From Oscillospiraceae bacterium (GTDB lineage: Bacteria; Bacillota; Clostridia; Oscillospirales; Ruminococcaceae), in the NCBI GenBank assembly GCA_022508895.1, contig JAFLUH010000007.1, positions 1 to 47,291 on the forward strand: a stretch of 47,291 nucleotides of DNA, written 5' to 3'. Made by a program: the position numbers and the translations under genes. Below, in pieces: positions 1 to 10,069 of the stretch. Position 1 is the first letter of the stretch. The number at the start of each line of letters is the position of its first letter. The notes under the pieces are model-generated. The model was given only the letters and a program-made list of their open reading frames with translations. It did no database searches and was not told the origin of the DNA.

Positions 1-444
1 ACCTACGACGGCGCAAACATCGAGATAGTGGAGGAAGCAGGCGAGGAAAACAACTACATCTTCGGCGCAAGGGTAGAAGACCTTGAGGAGATAATGAAGA
101 TATACGACCCCCGCTACTTCGCAGAAAACGACGAAAAGATAGGCAGGGTAGTCCGCACCCTCATAGACGGCACCGTAAGCGACGGCGGCACAGGCATTTT
201 CCGTGAGCTGTACTTCGCAATAATGGACGGCGCGTCATGGCACAGACCCGACCACTACCATGTTTTAGGCGACCTGAACAGCTACATCGAGGCAAAGCTG
301 AAGCTGAACGCCGACTACCGCACCGACAAGGTGGAGTTTGCGGGCAAGTGCTGGAAAAACTTCACCGCCGCAGGCAAATTCAGCTCCGACCGCACCATTG
401 CCGACTATGCAAAGAACGTTTGGCAGATAGAAAAAATCAAGTGA
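1..444 (+). CDS. glgP: glycogen/maltodextrin phosphorylase, C-terminal part (5' end outside window)
   Basis: This is the last 147 codons of a gene that begins before the window. The reading frame is open from base 1 and ends at TGA 442-444. It opens with TYDGANIEI, close to the glycogen phosphorylase motif T-L-D-G-A-N-V-E-I, followed by an IFG motif and a C-terminal helical region, as in the family's C-terminal PLP-binding half. The enzyme releases glucose-1-phosphate from glycogen or maltodextrin using phosphate, in the cytoplasm. A strong terminator follows 9 bases after the stop. The catalytic lysine that binds PLP lies upstream and cannot be checked. Glycogen and maltodextrin specificity cannot be told apart from this part. 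Confidence 0.9.
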   Translation, partial: TYDGANIEIVEEAGEENNYIFGARVEDLEEIMKIYDPRYFAENDEKIGRVVRTLIDGTVSDGGTGIFRELYFAIMDGASWHRPDHYHVLGDLNSYIEAKLKLNADYRTDKVEFAGKCWKNFTAAGKFSSDRTIADYAKNVWQIEKIK

Positions 445-452
445 TACACATG

Positions 453-490
453 AAAAAAATCCGTCAGTTTTACCCTGACGGATTTTATTT
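453..490. terminator. bidirectional rho-independent terminator
   Basis: A perfect 12-bp stem, 456-467 against 475-486, has a 7-nt loop. An A-run lies on the left and a T-rich run on the right, so it can stop transcription on both strands. It sits between the converging glgP gene and the minus-strand membrane protein gene. Confidence 0.9.
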
Positions 491-492
491 TA

Positions 493-1002
493 TCACTCGG
501 ATTGTCCGTTTTTCTTTTTCTCAATATGACCTACAAGAATGAGCATTGTGATTCCATATCCAAGCCCCAACACCGCTGCGATCGAAAAGAGCAGGTCGTC
601 GCTCAGCTGTCCGTCTGCGATAGGAAGATAGCTGTCCCTTTCTCTGAGTATAAACTGCGCCGACAGCCCGATCCCCACAAAAATACTCGAAACAGAGGAA
701 TATTTCAATGCTTTTGCGCCGTTTATGCCTATGAGACAGTCCTTCGCCGCACATCGGAAATTGTAGTAATAAGCGCAAAGCATCATGAATATCACTATCG
801 GCATCGTATAAGACTCGGCATACTGATAAAACAAATCCATGACCAGACAGTTCAAAACCGCCGCTGCTCCGAAAATGATAAGCGTTTCAACTCCCAGCTT
901 CATCTGCATGATTTTCTGCCGCTCGTCATAAATTATTTTTTCACTGCCCGGTTCTGTAAGTATCAGACTCTCGCAAAATTTATCGAATGATTTCAAGCTC
1001 AT
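493..1002 (-). CDS. four-helix membrane protein of unknown function, partner of XRE regulator
   Basis: I do not recognise the family with certainty. The 169-aa product has a charged N-terminus of about 35 residues, then four hydrophobic stretches near residues 38-58, 66-83, 98-118 and 138-158, and a lysine-rich C-terminus (HIEKKKNGQSE). No catalytic motif is visible. Its start codon overlaps the stop of the upstream XRE regulator gene by 4 bases, so the two are translationally coupled. Pairs of a short XRE regulator and a small multi-pass protein are common in Firmicutes, but their role is usually unknown. Sensing or immunity at the membrane is a guess only. Confidence 0.75.
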   Translation of the reverse strand: MSLKSFDKFCESLILTEPGSEKIIYDERQKIMQMKLGVETLIIFGAAAVLNCLVMDLFYQYAESYTMPIVIFMMLCAYYYNFRCAAKDCLIGINGAKALKYSSVSSIFVGIGLSAQFILRERDSYLPIADGQLSDDLLFSIAAVLGLGYGITMLILVGHIEKKKNGQSE

Positions 1003-1205
1003 TTTTCTTCCTCCTCCCAGAAAAGCTCGTCAAGTGTCCTGCCGAGCGCTTTACAGATAGAAATACACAAATTTACCGTAGGATTATAGTCGCCGTTCTC
1101 AACGGCGGAGATAGTCTGCCGAGTCACATTGACCTTTTTTGCAAGCTCGTCCTGCGAAAGATCGAGTGCGGCACGGGCGGCTTTCATTCTTAAATTTTTC
1201 GCCAT
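999..1205 (-). CDS. short XRE-family transcriptional regulator
   Basis: The 68-aa protein is almost entirely one helix-turn-helix. LSQDELAKKVNVTRQTISAVE (about residues 16-36) fits the Cro/C1 HTH, and the helix that follows contains NPTVNLCISICKALG. The ending LDELFWEEEEK is typical of the short YgzD-like regulators. It probably represses its own two-gene operon together with the overlapping membrane protein gene. The start ATG at 1203-1205 has a GAGGTGAGG-type ribosome binding site just upstream. Its promoter lies back to back with the rpoB leader region, but nothing shows that it controls rpoB. Confidence 0.9.
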   Translation of the reverse strand: MAKNLRMKAARAALDLSQDELAKKVNVTRQTISAVENGDYNPTVNLCISICKALGRTLDELFWEEEEK

Positions 1206-1222
1206 AACCTCACCTCAAAGTG

Positions 1223-1251
1223 ATTGTAACATATTTTTGAATTTTTGTCAA
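1223..1251 (-). promoter_or_regulatory. sigma-A promoter of the XRE/membrane protein operon
   Basis: Read on the minus strand, TTGACA (1246-1251) is followed by a 17-bp spacer and TACAAT (1223-1228). It lies about 18 bases upstream of the regulator's start codon, so the leader is very short. Confidence 0.8.
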
Positions 1252-1362
1252 GTATATTTTACATAATATCAAAAATATTTTTCTTCAGGCGAGAATATCC
1301 CGTACTTTTACATATCAAAAAGTTCATTACTGTAAATATTTTCAAAATTTTCAAAAAAATGC

Positions 1363-1391
1363 TTGACAACTCCAAAAATTTGCAGTATACT
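1363..1391 (+). promoter_or_regulatory. sigma-A promoter of rpoBC
   Basis: TTGACA (1363-1368), a 17-bp spacer and TATACT (1386-1391). Start of transcription is expected near 1398, giving a leader of about 115 nt. The leader contains a hairpin with arms GCGTTTCGGG (1420-1429) and CCCGAAAACGC (1445-1455, one bulged A) and a purine-rich GGAGG in its loop. The rest of 1206-1513 is AT-rich with no credible gene. Confidence 0.88.
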
Positions 1392-1513
1392 AATATACTG
1401 TATCATAATGGACGAAAATGCGTTTCGGGCAATTCCGGAGGACTCCCGAAAACGCCGCAGATCCGTTCTACTGCTGAATTTATAAGCAAATTGAATAAGG
1501 AGTGATCAAGCCA

Positions 1514-4500
1514 ATGGTGAATGTCAAGGACGTGCAGTTAGGCAAAACTACCAGAAAGAGCTTTTCCAAGATCGACGAGGTGCTGGAAATACCAAACCTC
1601 ATTGAAATTCAGAAAAACTCCTACCAGTGGTTTCTGGACGAGGGCATCAGAGAGGTGTTCAACGATGTCGCCTCCATCACCGATGCCAACGGAAAGCTGA
1701 CCCTCAGCTTTGTGGATTACACCATCGACGACCAGCCCAAGTACACCATCAGCGAATGCAAGGAGCGTGACGTGACCTACGCCGCCCCCCTGCGTGTAAA
1801 GGCACGGCTGAAAAACGAGGAAACGGGCGAAATTACCGAAAACGTCATCTTCATGGGCGACTTCCCGCTGATGACCGACAGCGGCACCTTTGTGATAAAC
1901 GGTGCAGAGCGTGTCATAGTTTCGCAGCTTGTCCGTTCCCCCGGCGTTTACTACGGCTTTGACTATGATAAAACAGGCAAAAAGCTGTTCAAATCCACCG
2001 TTATCCCCAACAGGGGCGCATGGCTGGAGTACGAGATGGACAGCAACGACGTATTCTATGTAAGAATAGACAAGAACCGCAAGATACCCGCCACCACCCT
2101 TATCCGTGCTCTGGGCAAGGGGACTGACGACGATATAATAGATATGTTCGGCGAGGACGAGCGTATCCGTCAGACCATAAACGAAAAGGACACCACCAAG
2201 AACACCGAGGAAGCTCTCCTTGAGGTGTATAAGAAGCTGCGCCCCGGCGAGCCTCCCACGGTGGAATCCGCCCAGAACCACCTGAACGCCCTGTTCTTTG
2301 ACGCAAAGCGCTACGACCTGTCCCGCTTCGGCAGATACAAGTACAACAAAAAGCTGGGCGTCTCCAACCGTATAGCAGGCCAGCGTCTTGCCGCCCCTGT
2401 CATCAACCCCATGACCGGCGAGGTAATGGCTGAGGAAGGCGACCTTATCAAAATGGACAAGGCAGTGGAGATCGAGCAGGCAGGCGTTATGGAGGTGCTC
2501 CTGAGGGTAGAGGACAAGGAGGTAAAGGTAGTAGGCAACGGCATGGTAGACATCAGACCCTACCTCCCCGAAACCGTAAACCCCCTCGACTACGGCATCA
2601 ACGAGAAAGTCCGCTTCACCGTGCTTAAAGACATTCTCGACACCGCCAACTCCGAAGACGAGCTGAAAGAGAAGCTTGCGGAAAACGCCGAGAACCTTGT
2701 TCCCAAGCACATAATCCTTGACGACATCTACGCCACCGTAAGCTATTTCATTAACCTCTGCGAAGGCGTAGGCACCATAGACGACATCGACCACTTAGGC
2801 AACAGACGTATCCGCTCGGTGGGCGAGCTGCTGCAAAACCAGTTCAGAATAGGCTTTGCCCGCATGGAGCGTGTTATCCGCGAGAGAATGGGACTCCAGT
2901 CTCAGGAAATGGAGAAGGTATCCCCCAACTCTCTCATAAACATACGTCCCGTAGTGGCGGCGATAAAGGAGTTCTTCGGCTCCTCCCCCCTGTCCCAGTT
3001 CATGGATCAGAACAACCCTCTTGCCGAGCTTACCCACAAGAGAAGGCTTTCCGCCCTCGGCCCCGGCGGTCTTTCCCGTGACAGAGCGGGCTTCGAGGTG
3101 CGTGACGTACACTACTCCCACTACGGCAGAATGTGCCCCATAGAGACCCCTGAAGGTCCCAACATCGGACTTATCTCCTACCTTGCCTCTTTTGCAAGGA
3201 TAAACGAATACGGCTTTATCGAAGCCCCCTACCGCAAGGTAGACAGGGAGACCGGCGTAGTTACCGACGAGGTAGTATACATGACCGCCGACATGGAGGA
3301 CCTGTATATCGTAGCGCAGGCAAACGAGCCTCTTGACGAGGAAGGACACTTTGTAAGACCCCGTGTTACCGCCCGTCACCGTGACGAGATACTTGAAGTT
3401 GCAAGAGATACGGTAGACTACATGGACGTATCCCCCAAGATGATGGTATCGGTAGCCACGGCAATGATACCCTTCCTTGAAAACGACGACGCAAACCGTG
3501 CTCTGATGGGCGCAAACATGCAGCGTCAGGCAGTGCCCCTGATGGTCACCGAAAACCCCATCGTAGGCACAGGCATGGAGTACAAGGCGGCAGTTGACTC
3601 AGGCGTATGCGTTCTCGCCAAAGAGGACGGCTTGGTAACCAACGTCACCGCCGACACCATAACCGTTTACTCCGACGACGGCACCGAGCGCAAGTACGAG
3701 CTAATCAAGTTCAAGCGCTCCAACCAGGGCACCTGCATAAACCAGAAGCCCATCGTCAAGAAGGGCGACAAGGTAAAGAAGGGCGACGTTATAGCCGACG
3801 GTCCCGCAACTCATGACGGCGAGATATCCCTGGGCAAGAACGCCCTTATCGGCTTCATGACATGGGAAGGCTACAACTACGAGGACGCCGTTCTCATCAA
3901 CGAAAAGTTAGTATACAACGACGTATACACCTCTATCCACATCGAGGAATACGAGCTTGAATGCCGTGACACCAAGTTAGGTCCCGAGGAGATAACCCGT
4001 GAGATACCCAACGTCAGCGAGGACGCGCTGAAAGACCTTGACGAGCGCGGCATAATCAGAATAGGCGCAGAGGTACACGCCGGCGATATTCTTGTAGGCA
4101 AGGTAGCCCCCAAGGGCGAAGCCGACCTCACCGCCGAGGAACGCCTGCTCCGTGCCATATTCGGAGAAAAGGCGAGAGACGTCCGTGACAACTCCCTGCG
4201 TGTTCCCCACGGCGAAAGCGGCGTAATAGTTGACGTAAAGGTATTCGACAGGACCAACTGCGCCGAGCTTGCCCCCGGCGTGAACATGGTGGTACGCTGC
4301 TACATCGCCCAGAAGCGCAAGATAAGCGTAGGCGACAAGATGGCAGGCCGCCACGGCAACAAGGGCGTCGTTTCCCGCATACTCCCGCAGGAGGATATGC
4401 CTTTCCTGCCCGACGGCACGCCTCTTGACATCGTGCTGAACCCCTTGGGCGTTCCTTCCCGTATGAATATCGGACAGGTCCTTGAAGTTCATTTGGGCTA

Positions 4501-5248
4501 CGCTGCAAAGGCGCTTGGCTGGAAGGTGATGACCCCCGTATTCGACGGCGCAAGGGAAGAGGATATCCGTGAATGCCTCACCATGGCAGGCTTCCCCGAG
4601 GACGCAAAGACACAGCTCACCGACGGGCGCACAGGCGAGAAGTTCGACAGCCCCGTAACGGTAGGATATATGTATTACCTCAAGCTCCACCACTTAGTAG
4701 ACGACAAGATACACGCCCGTTCCACAGGTCCATACTCGCTGGTAACTCAGCAGCCCCTCGGCGGTAAGGCGCAGTTCGGCGGTCAGCGTTTCGGTGAGAT
4801 GGAGGTTTGGGCGCTGGAAGCCTACGGCGCAGCCTACACCCTGCAGGAGATACTCACCGTGAAATCCGATGATATCGTAGGCCGTGTAAAGACCTACGAG
4901 GCGATAGTAAAGGGCGACAGCGTACCCAAGCCCGGCGTTCCCGAATCCTTCAAGGTACTTGTGAAAGAGCTTCAGTCCCTTGGTCTGGACGTAAAGGTGC
5001 TTGACGCTTACGACGAAGAAATAGACCTGAAACAGACCTTCGACGACGACAACGACGTTGGAATGGTCAACGCCGACGACTTCGACTATGTAGCCAACGA
5101 AAGCGAGCTTGACGCAGGCTTCATCACCGAGGAGGGCGAGGACGACGACGATCTCCTCTACGACGACGATGACGAGGATTACGACGACGATGACCTGTAC
5201 GACGACGAGGAAGATTTAGAGGACAACATTCCCGACGAAGACGAGTGA
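1514..5248 (+). CDS. rpoB: DNA-directed RNA polymerase subunit beta
   Basis: This is the beta subunit of the cytoplasmic RNA polymerase core, forming one half of the active-site cleft and the rifampicin pocket. ATG 1514 is chosen over in-frame GTG 1502 because the AAGGAG ribosome site (1497-1502) overlaps that GTG, and the protein then begins [11 protein letters not shown] as in clostridia. The rifampicin cluster reads [20 protein letters not shown]. Residues matching E. coli D516, H526 and S531 are unchanged (here about D498, H508, S513), so no classical resistance change is seen. After the conserved C-terminus comes an extra tail of some 65 residues that is almost all Asp and Glu. Unlike the common order, rplJ and rplL are not upstream. 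Confidence 0.99.
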   Translation: MVNVKDVQLGKTTRKSFSKIDEVLEIPNLIEIQKNSYQWFLDEGIREVFNDVASITDANGKLTLSFVDYTIDDQPKYTISECKERDVTYAAPLRVKARLKNEETGEITENVIFMGDFPLMTDSGTFVINGAERVIVSQLVRSPGVYYGFDYDKTGKKLFKSTVIPNRGAWLEYEMDSNDVFYVRIDKNRKIPATTLIRALGKGTDDDIIDMFGEDERIRQTINEKDTTKNTEEALLEVYKKLRPGEPPTVESAQNHLNALFFDAKRYDLSRFGRYKYNKKLGVSNRIAGQRLAAPVINPMTGEVMAEEGDLIKMDKAVEIEQAGVMEVLLRVEDKEVKVVGNGMVDIRPYLPETVNPLDYGINEKVRFTVLKDILDTANSEDELKEKLAENAENLVPKHIILDDIYATVSYFINLCEGVGTIDDIDHLGNRRIRSVGELLQNQFRIGFARMERVIRERMGLQSQEMEKVSPNSLINIRPVVAAIKEFFGSSPLSQFMDQNNPLAELTHKRRLSALGPGGLSRDRAGFEVRDVHYSHYGRMCPIETPEGPNIGLISYLASFARINEYGFIEAPYRKVDRETGVVTDEVVYMTADMEDLYIVAQANEPLDEEGHFVRPRVTARHRDEILEVARDTVDYMDVSPKMMVSVATAMIPFLENDDANRALMGANMQRQAVPLMVTENPIVGTGMEYKAAVDSGVCVLAKEDGLVTNVTADTITVYSDDGTERKYELIKFKRSNQGTCINQKPIVKKGDKVKKGDVIADGPATHDGEISLGKNALIGFMTWEGYNYEDAVLINEKLVYNDVYTSIHIEEYELECRDTKLGPEEITREIPNVSEDALKDLDERGIIRIGAEVHAGDILVGKVAPKGEADLTAEERLLRAIFGEKARDVRDNSLRVPHGESGVIVDVKVFDRTNCAELAPGVNMVVRCYIAQKRKISVGDKMAGRHGNKGVVSRILPQEDMPFLPDGTPLDIVLNPLGVPSRMNIGQVLEVHLGYAAKALGWKVMTPVFDGAREEDIRECLTMAGFPEDAKTQLTDGRTGEKFDSPVTVGYMYYLKLHHLVDDKIHARSTGPYSLVTQQPLGGKAQFGGQRFGEMEVWALEAYGAAYTLQEILTVKSDDIVGRVKTYEAIVKGDSVPKPGVPESFKVLVKELQSLGLDVKVLDAYDEEIDLKQTFDDDNDVGMVNADDFDYVANESELDAGFITEEGEDDDDLLYDDDDEDYDDDDLYDDEEDLEDNIPDEDE

Positions 5249-5290
5249 TTTACTTTAGCGTTAAAATTAAAGAATCGAGGTAAAGCATAA

Positions 5291-8200
5291 GTGTCAGACA
5301 ATGTTTTTGAGTCAATAAAAATCGGTCTTGCTTCTCCCGAGCAGATAAGAAAGTGGAGCCACGGCGTAGTAAACCGCCCCGAAACCATCAACTACCGCAC
5401 CCAGAAGCCTGAGCGTGACGGTCTTTTCTGCGAACGCATCTTCGGACCCACCAAGGACTGGGAGTGCGCCTGCGGCAAGTACAAGAAGATACGCTTCAAG
5501 GGCAAGACCTGCGAGCGCTGCGGCGTTGAGGTCACCAGAAGCAAGGTAAGGCGTGAGCGCATGGGCAGCATAGAGCTTGCCGCCCCCGTGTCCCACATCT
5601 GGTATTTCAGAGGCACCCCCTCCAGAATAGGGCAGGTGCTTGACATCTCCCCCAAGAGACTGGAGGAAGTCCTCTACTTCACCAAATATATCGTGACCGA
5701 CCCCGGCGAGGCTTCCGCCGTCCTTACAAAAGGACAGCTCCTCTCCGAAAAGGAATACAACGATATGCGTGAGCGCTACGAGGACGATTTCAGCGCAGGA
5801 ATGGGCGCAGAAGCCATCAAGGTGCTCCTTGAGGAGATAGACCTTGACCAGCTTTCCGAGCAGCTGAAAGCCGAGCTGGAGAACACACAGGGTCAGAAGC
5901 GCATGAAGATACTCAAGCGCCTTGACGTTATCGAGGCGTTCAGACAAAGCGGCAACCGTCCCGAGTGGATGATACTGGACGTTATTCCCGTTATCCCCCC
6001 CGACATTCGCCCCATGGTGCTCCTTGACGGCGGACGCTTTGCGACCTCCGACCTGAACGACCTGTACAGACGTGTTATCAACCGCAACAACCGTCTGAAA
6101 AGAATGATAGAGCTGAAAGCTCCCGATATAATAATCCGCAATGAGAAGCGTATGCTTCAGGAGGCGGTAGACGCCCTTATCGACAACGGCAGACACGGCA
6201 GAGCCGTAACAGGCCCCTCCAACCGCCCCCTGAAATCCCTTTCCGATATGCTTAAAGGTAAGCAGGGACGCTTCAGACAGAACCTGCTGGGTAAGCGTGT
6301 CGACTACTCAGGACGTTCCGTTATCGTGGTAGGTCCCGATCTGAAAATGGATCAGTGCGGTCTGCCCAAGGAAATGGCAATAGAGCTGTTCAAGCCCTTC
6401 GTGATGAAGGAGCTTGTAGAGCGTGGCAAGGCAAACAACATCAAATCCGCCCGCAAGATGGTGGACAGAGCCAACGACGACGTATGGGACGTTTTGGAGG
6501 ACGTTATCAAGGATCACTGCGTCCTGCTGAACCGTGCGCCCACCCTGCACAGACTGGGTATTCAGGCGTTCTCCCCCGTACTTGTCGAGGGCAGAGCATT
6601 AAAGCTCCACCCCCTTGTATGTACCGCATACAACGCCGACTTCGACGGCGACCAGATGGCGGTGCACCTCCCCCTGTCCAACGAGGCGCAGGACGAGGCA
6701 AAGACCCTCATGCTTGCGGCAAAGAACCTGCTCAAGCCCTCTGACGGCCGCCCCGTCACCGTCCCCACACAGGACATGGTGTTAGGCTCCTACTACCTGA
6801 CGATAACCAAGGAAGGCGAGCCCGGCGAAGGCAGCATCTACCGTGATTTCAACGAAGCGCTGATGGCGTATCAGGACGGCATAATCACCCTCCACTCCGC
6901 AATAAAAGCCCGTTCCACCCGCATGGTAGGCGAGGAATCCGTGACCCAGCTCATAGACACCACCGTAGGCAAAATAATCTTCAACGAGCATATCCCGCAG
7001 GATTTAGGCTTTGTTGACCGCTCAATTCCCGAAAATGCCGCCAAGCTTGAAATAGACTTCAAGGTAGGCAAAAAGGAGCTGGGCAAGATCATTGACAAGT
7101 GCATAAAGGTACACGGCACCGCCACCACCGCACAGGTGCTTGACAAGATAAAAGCCCTGGGCTTCAAGTACTCCACCAAATCCGCAATAACCGTCGCAGT
7201 CTGCGACGCTTCGATCCCTCCCCAGAAGAAGGAGCTGCTGGAGAAGGCGGACGAGGAAGTACAGGCGATCAACAAGAGCTACTCCAGAGGTATGATCTCC
7301 AACACCGAGCGCAAGAACGAGGTGCTGAAGATATGGAACAGGACCACCAACGAGGTATCCGACGCCCTGACCAACAACCTTGACCAGTACAACCCCATCT
7401 TCATGATGGCGGACTCCGGCGCCCGCGGCTCTACCAACCAGATAAGACAGCTGGCAGGCATGAGAGGACTTATCGCCAACACCTCAGGTGAAACGATAGA
7501 GATACCCATCAGAGCCAACTACCGTGAAGGTCTGAACGTTATGGAGTACTTCATCTCCTCCAGAGGCGCAAGAAAGGGCTTGGCGGACACCGCTCTGAGA
7601 ACCGCCGACTCAGGTTACCTGACCCGTCGTCTGGTAGACGTTTCACAGGAAGTAATAATCCGCATGGACGACTGCCACACCGACGAGGGCATAGAGGTCT
7701 ATGAAATAAGGGAAGGCAAGGAGCTTATCGAGACCCTTACTGAAAGACTTGTAGGCAGATACCTGCTTCACGACCTGTACGACAGCAACGGCGACTTGGC
7801 CATCTCCAAGGATAAGCTGCTCACCGACGCCGACGCACAGAAGATAATAAGCATGGGCATCGAGCGCATAAAGATTCGTTCCGTTTTAGGCTGCAAAGCC
7901 GCTCACGGCGTCTGCGCAAAGTGCTACGGTCACTCCCTTGCCAACGGCAACCCGATACAGATAGGCGAAGCTGTAGGCATAATCGCCGCTCAGTCCATCG
8001 GCGAGCCGGGCACCCAGCTCACCATGAGAACCTTCCACACCGGCGGTATCGCATCAGCCGAGGACATCACACAGGGTCTTCCCCGTGTCGTTGAGCTGTT
8101 CGAGAGCAGACAGCCCAAGTCCAGCGCAATAATCAGCAGGATAGCCGGCAAGGTAAGCATCGAGGAGATAAAGAAGACCAGACACGTATTCGTCACCTCC

Positions 8201-8809
8201 GACGAAGGCGAGGTAGAGGACTACACCGTCCCCTTCGGCTACCGCATGAGAGTGGAGGAGGGCGACTTCATCGAGAAAGGTGCCTCCATCACCGAAGGCT
8301 CCATCAACCCTCACGACATTTTAGCGGTAAACGGCGAGCAAGCCGTCCAGAACTATATCATCTCCGAGGTACAGAAGGTTTACCGTTTGCAGGGCGTTGA
8401 CATCAACGACAAGCACATCGAAGTAATAGTGCGCCAGATGATGCGCAAGGTGAAGATAGAGACTCCCGGCAGCTCCTACCTGCTCCCCGGCTCCAACGTG
8501 GACAAGAACGAGCTTGCAAGGATAATCGAGGCTTTGGAGGAGCGCAGAGCAAACGGCGAGGAGATAGAGCTTCCCACCTACGCCCCCGTCCTCCTCGGTA
8601 TCACCAAGGCTTCTCTTGCCACCGACAGCTTCCTCTCCGCAGCGTCCTTCCAGGAGACCACCCGTGTCCTCACCGACGCCGCTATCCACGGCAAGGTAGA
8701 CCCGCTGCTTGGCTTGAAGGAGAACGTAATAATCGGCAAGCTTATCCCCGCCGGCACCGGCATGGGCGACGACGCACCCGCAGCCGAGGTGACTGAATTG
8801 CAGGCGTAA
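5291..8809 (+). CDS. rpoC: DNA-directed RNA polymerase subunit beta'
   Basis: This is the beta' subunit carrying the catalytic magnesium site of RNA polymerase. The magnesium loop NADFDGD is at residues 448-454 (D450, D452, D454). The N-terminal zinc site has C59, C61, C74 and C77. A second set of zinc cysteines includes C868, C875 and C878. The 1172-aa length fits the Firmicute type without the large proteobacterial insertion. The start is GTG, with a GAGGT ribosome site about 10 bases before it. It lies 42 bases after rpoB and is surely cotranscribed with it. Transcription ends in the long hairpin at 8853-8912. Confidence 0.99.
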   Translation: MSDNVFESIKIGLASPEQIRKWSHGVVNRPETINYRTQKPERDGLFCERIFGPTKDWECACGKYKKIRFKGKTCERCGVEVTRSKVRRERMGSIELAAPVSHIWYFRGTPSRIGQVLDISPKRLEEVLYFTKYIVTDPGEASAVLTKGQLLSEKEYNDMRERYEDDFSAGMGAEAIKVLLEEIDLDQLSEQLKAELENTQGQKRMKILKRLDVIEAFRQSGNRPEWMILDVIPVIPPDIRPMVLLDGGRFATSDLNDLYRRVINRNNRLKRMIELKAPDIIIRNEKRMLQEAVDALIDNGRHGRAVTGPSNRPLKSLSDMLKGKQGRFRQNLLGKRVDYSGRSVIVVGPDLKMDQCGLPKEMAIELFKPFVMKELVERGKANNIKSARKMVDRANDDVWDVLEDVIKDHCVLLNRAPTLHRLGIQAFSPVLVEGRALKLHPLVCTAYNADFDGDQMAVHLPLSNEAQDEAKTLMLAAKNLLKPSDGRPVTVPTQDMVLGSYYLTITKEGEPGEGSIYRDFNEALMAYQDGIITLHSAIKARSTRMVGEESVTQLIDTTVGKIIFNEHIPQDLGFVDRSIPENAAKLEIDFKVGKKELGKIIDKCIKVHGTATTAQVLDKIKALGFKYSTKSAITVAVCDASIPPQKKELLEKADEEVQAINKSYSRGMISNTERKNEVLKIWNRTTNEVSDALTNNLDQYNPIFMMADSGARGSTNQIRQLAGMRGLIANTSGETIEIPIRANYREGLNVMEYFISSRGARKGLADTALRTADSGYLTRRLVDVSQEVIIRMDDCHTDEGIEVYEIREGKELIETLTERLVGRYLLHDLYDSNGDLAISKDKLLTDADAQKIISMGIERIKIRSVLGCKAAHGVCAKCYGHSLANGNPIQIGEAVGIIAAQSIGEPGTQLTMRTFHTGGIASAEDITQGLPRVVELFESRQPKSSAIISRIAGKVSIEEIKKTRHVFVTSDEGEVEDYTVPFGYRMRVEEGDFIEKGASITEGSINPHDILAVNGEQAVQNYIISEVQKVYRLQGVDINDKHIEVIVRQMMRKVKIETPGSSYLLPGSNVDKNELARIIEALEERRANGEEIELPTYAPVLLGITKASLATDSFLSAASFQETTRVLTDAAIHGKVDPLLGLKENVIIGKLIPAGTGMGDDAPAAEVTELQA

Positions 8810-8852
8810 AATGTGGTAAATTTCCACAAAAACCCGCATAAATAGAGCAATT

Positions 8853-8917
8853 ATACGGCAAAAACAACGATATTTTCATCGGAAAGATAGAAAATATTGA
8901 CTTTTGCCGTATTTTTG
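8853..8917 (+). terminator. long-stem terminator of rpoBC overlapping the rpsL promoter
   Basis: ATACGGCAAAA (8853-8863) pairs perfectly with TTTTGCCGTAT (8902-8912), followed by TTTT. Inside, ATATTTTC (8870-8877) pairs with GAAAATAT (8890-8897), making one long interrupted hairpin. The right arm includes the end of the rpsL -35 box. A smaller hairpin (GTGG...CCAC, about 8812-8826) lies just after the rpoC stop. Confidence 0.7.
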
Positions 8918-8925
8918 TGTATAAT
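8897..8925 (+). promoter_or_regulatory. sigma-A promoter of rpsL-rpsG-fusA
   Basis: TTGACT (8897-8902), 17-bp spacer, TATAAT (8920-8925). Transcription should start near 8932, leaving a leader of about 60 nt that can form a small CCCG...CGGG hairpin before the ribosome site. Confidence 0.88.
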
Positions 8926-8992
8926 AATTAAGCCTGCGCAGCCCGTATTCATGCGGGTTTACAGAGCAAATAAAACAGGAGGTGTAAACGAA

Positions 8993-9415
8993 TTGCCAAC
9001 CTTTAATCAGCTTGTAAGAAAAGGTAGAGAGTTATCCACGAAGAAGTCCAAGGCGCCTGCTTTGCAGAAGAGCCTGAACACTCTGAAGAAGGAAACCACG
9101 GATATGTCTTCTCCCCAGAAGCGCGGAGTATGCACAGCCGTCCGTACCTCGACTCCCAAGAAGCCTAACTCGGCTATGAGAAAGATCGCCAGAGTAAGAC
9201 TTTCCAACGGATACGAAGTTACCGCTTACATTCCCGGCATCGGTCACAAGCTGCAGGAGCACAGCGTCGTTCTCATAAGAGGCGGACGTGTAAGAGACCT
9301 GCCTGGTGTGCGTTATCACATCATCAGAGGCACTCTGGACGCTCAGGGCGTTGACGGAAGAATGCAGGGCAGATCAAAGTACGGAGCTAAGCGTCCGAAG
9401 GCCGGTAAGAAGTAA
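8993..9415 (+). CDS. rpsL: 30S ribosomal protein S12
   Basis: S12 sits at the decoding centre of the 30S subunit. TTG 8993 is chosen as the start because AGGAGGTG (8977-8984) lies 8 bases upstream and the protein then begins [12 protein letters not shown], the family N-terminus, giving 140 residues as in other Firmicutes. The first accuracy loop TPKKPNS is normal (K56, equal to E. coli K42/43). The second loop reads GGRVRDLPG, with Arg101 (codon AGA 9293-9295) where E. coli, B. subtilis and M. tuberculosis have Lys88. Lys88Arg is a known streptomycin-resistance change, so this organism may be naturally resistant at the target. Confidence 0.98.
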   Translation: MPTFNQLVRKGRELSTKKSKAPALQKSLNTLKKETTDMSSPQKRGVCTAVRTSTPKKPNSAMRKIARVRLSNGYEVTAYIPGIGHKLQEHSVVLIRGGRVRDLPGVRYHIIRGTLDAQGVDGRMQGRSKYGAKRPKAGKK

Positions 9416-9432
9416 AGCAAATTATCCAACTG

Positions 9433-9515
9433 CCGCATTTGCGGAGGTAATATACATTGATTACCTCACAATGGACGGCGGGAGAAAGCGGGACAAACCA
9501 ACCCGCTGCGCTTTC
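9433..9515 (+). promoter_or_regulatory. structured rpsL-rpsG intercistronic region
   Basis: The unusually long 163-nt gap between rpsL and rpsG holds three potential hairpins. These are CCGC/GCGG (9433-9444), GAGGTAAT/ATTACCTC (9444-9451 with 9460-9467), and GAAAGCG/CGCTTTC (9484-9490 with 9509-9515); a competing pairing GCGGG/CCCGC (9488-9492 with 9502-9506) overlaps the third. In E. coli, S7 represses its own operon by binding this same intercistronic position. A similar role here is inferred from position only. Confidence 0.4.
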
Positions 9516-9578
9516 GAGTACCGATGAATTCATTGCCGATACTTATGTACGGCGAAAATTTATGAAGGAGGGAATAAA

Positions 9579-10049
9579 GTGCCAAGAAGAGGTAATGTAC
9601 CCAAGCGTGAAGTGCTGCCCGATCCTATGTACAATTCGGAGCTGGTAACAAGACTTATCAACAACATCATGCTTGACGGTAAAAAGGGCGTAGCCCAGAA
9701 AATTGTATACGGCGCGTTCGAGATCGTAAATGCAAAAACAGGCAAGGATCCCCTTGAGGTTTTTGAGCAGGCGATGGAGAACATCATGCCGCAGCTTGAA
9801 GTCAAAGCACGCCGTGTAGGCGGCTCCACCTATCAGGTGCCCATGGAGGTAAGACCTGACAGGCGCAGGACTTTGGGACTGAGATGGCTGACCCAGTTCA
9901 GCAGAAAAAGAAACGAAAAGACCATGAAGGAAAGACTTGCGAATGAGATACTGGACGCAATAAACGGCCAGGGCGCATCCTGCAAGAAGCGTGATGATAC
10001 ACACAGAATGGCAGAAGCCAACAAGGCGTTCGCACATTACAAGTGGTAA
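9579..10049 (+). CDS. rpsG: 30S ribosomal protein S7
   Basis: S7 nucleates assembly of the 30S head and contacts the E site. The 156-aa product starts at GTG 9579 ([11 protein letters not shown]), with a strong GAAGGAGGG site 7 to 15 bases upstream. The length and the motifs [14 protein letters not shown] and [14 protein letters not shown] match the family throughout. It is followed after 20 bases by fusA, the usual str-operon order. S7 is the usual autoregulator of this operon in other bacteria, which makes the hairpins just upstream relevant. Confidence 0.98.
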   Translation: MPRRGNVPKREVLPDPMYNSELVTRLINNIMLDGKKGVAQKIVYGAFEIVNAKTGKDPLEVFEQAMENIMPQLEVKARRVGGSTYQVPMEVRPDRRRTLGLRWLTQFSRKRNEKTMKERLANEILDAINGQGASCKKRDDTHRMAEANKAFAHYKW

Positions 10050-10069
10050 ATCGGTAGAACGGAGGAATT

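Noticed and set aside
1245..1505. 86-codon plus-strand frame before rpoB
   Set aside because: It contains the rpoB promoter and leader hairpin, is Phe/Ile/Lys-rich from AT-rich DNA, and lacks a ribosome site.
1538..2794. Long 418-codon frame antisense to rpoB, and similar long antisense frames in rpoC, tuf and tig
   Set aside because: They are mirror frames of strongly biased genes (GAC/GTC, CTG/CAG patterns); no promoter, ribosome site or family motif.
2969..3075. Possible rifampicin-resistance change in RpoB
   Set aside because: Residues matching D516, H526 and S531 are the sensitive type; Pro in place of E. coli Gln510 lies at the edge and is not a main resistance site.
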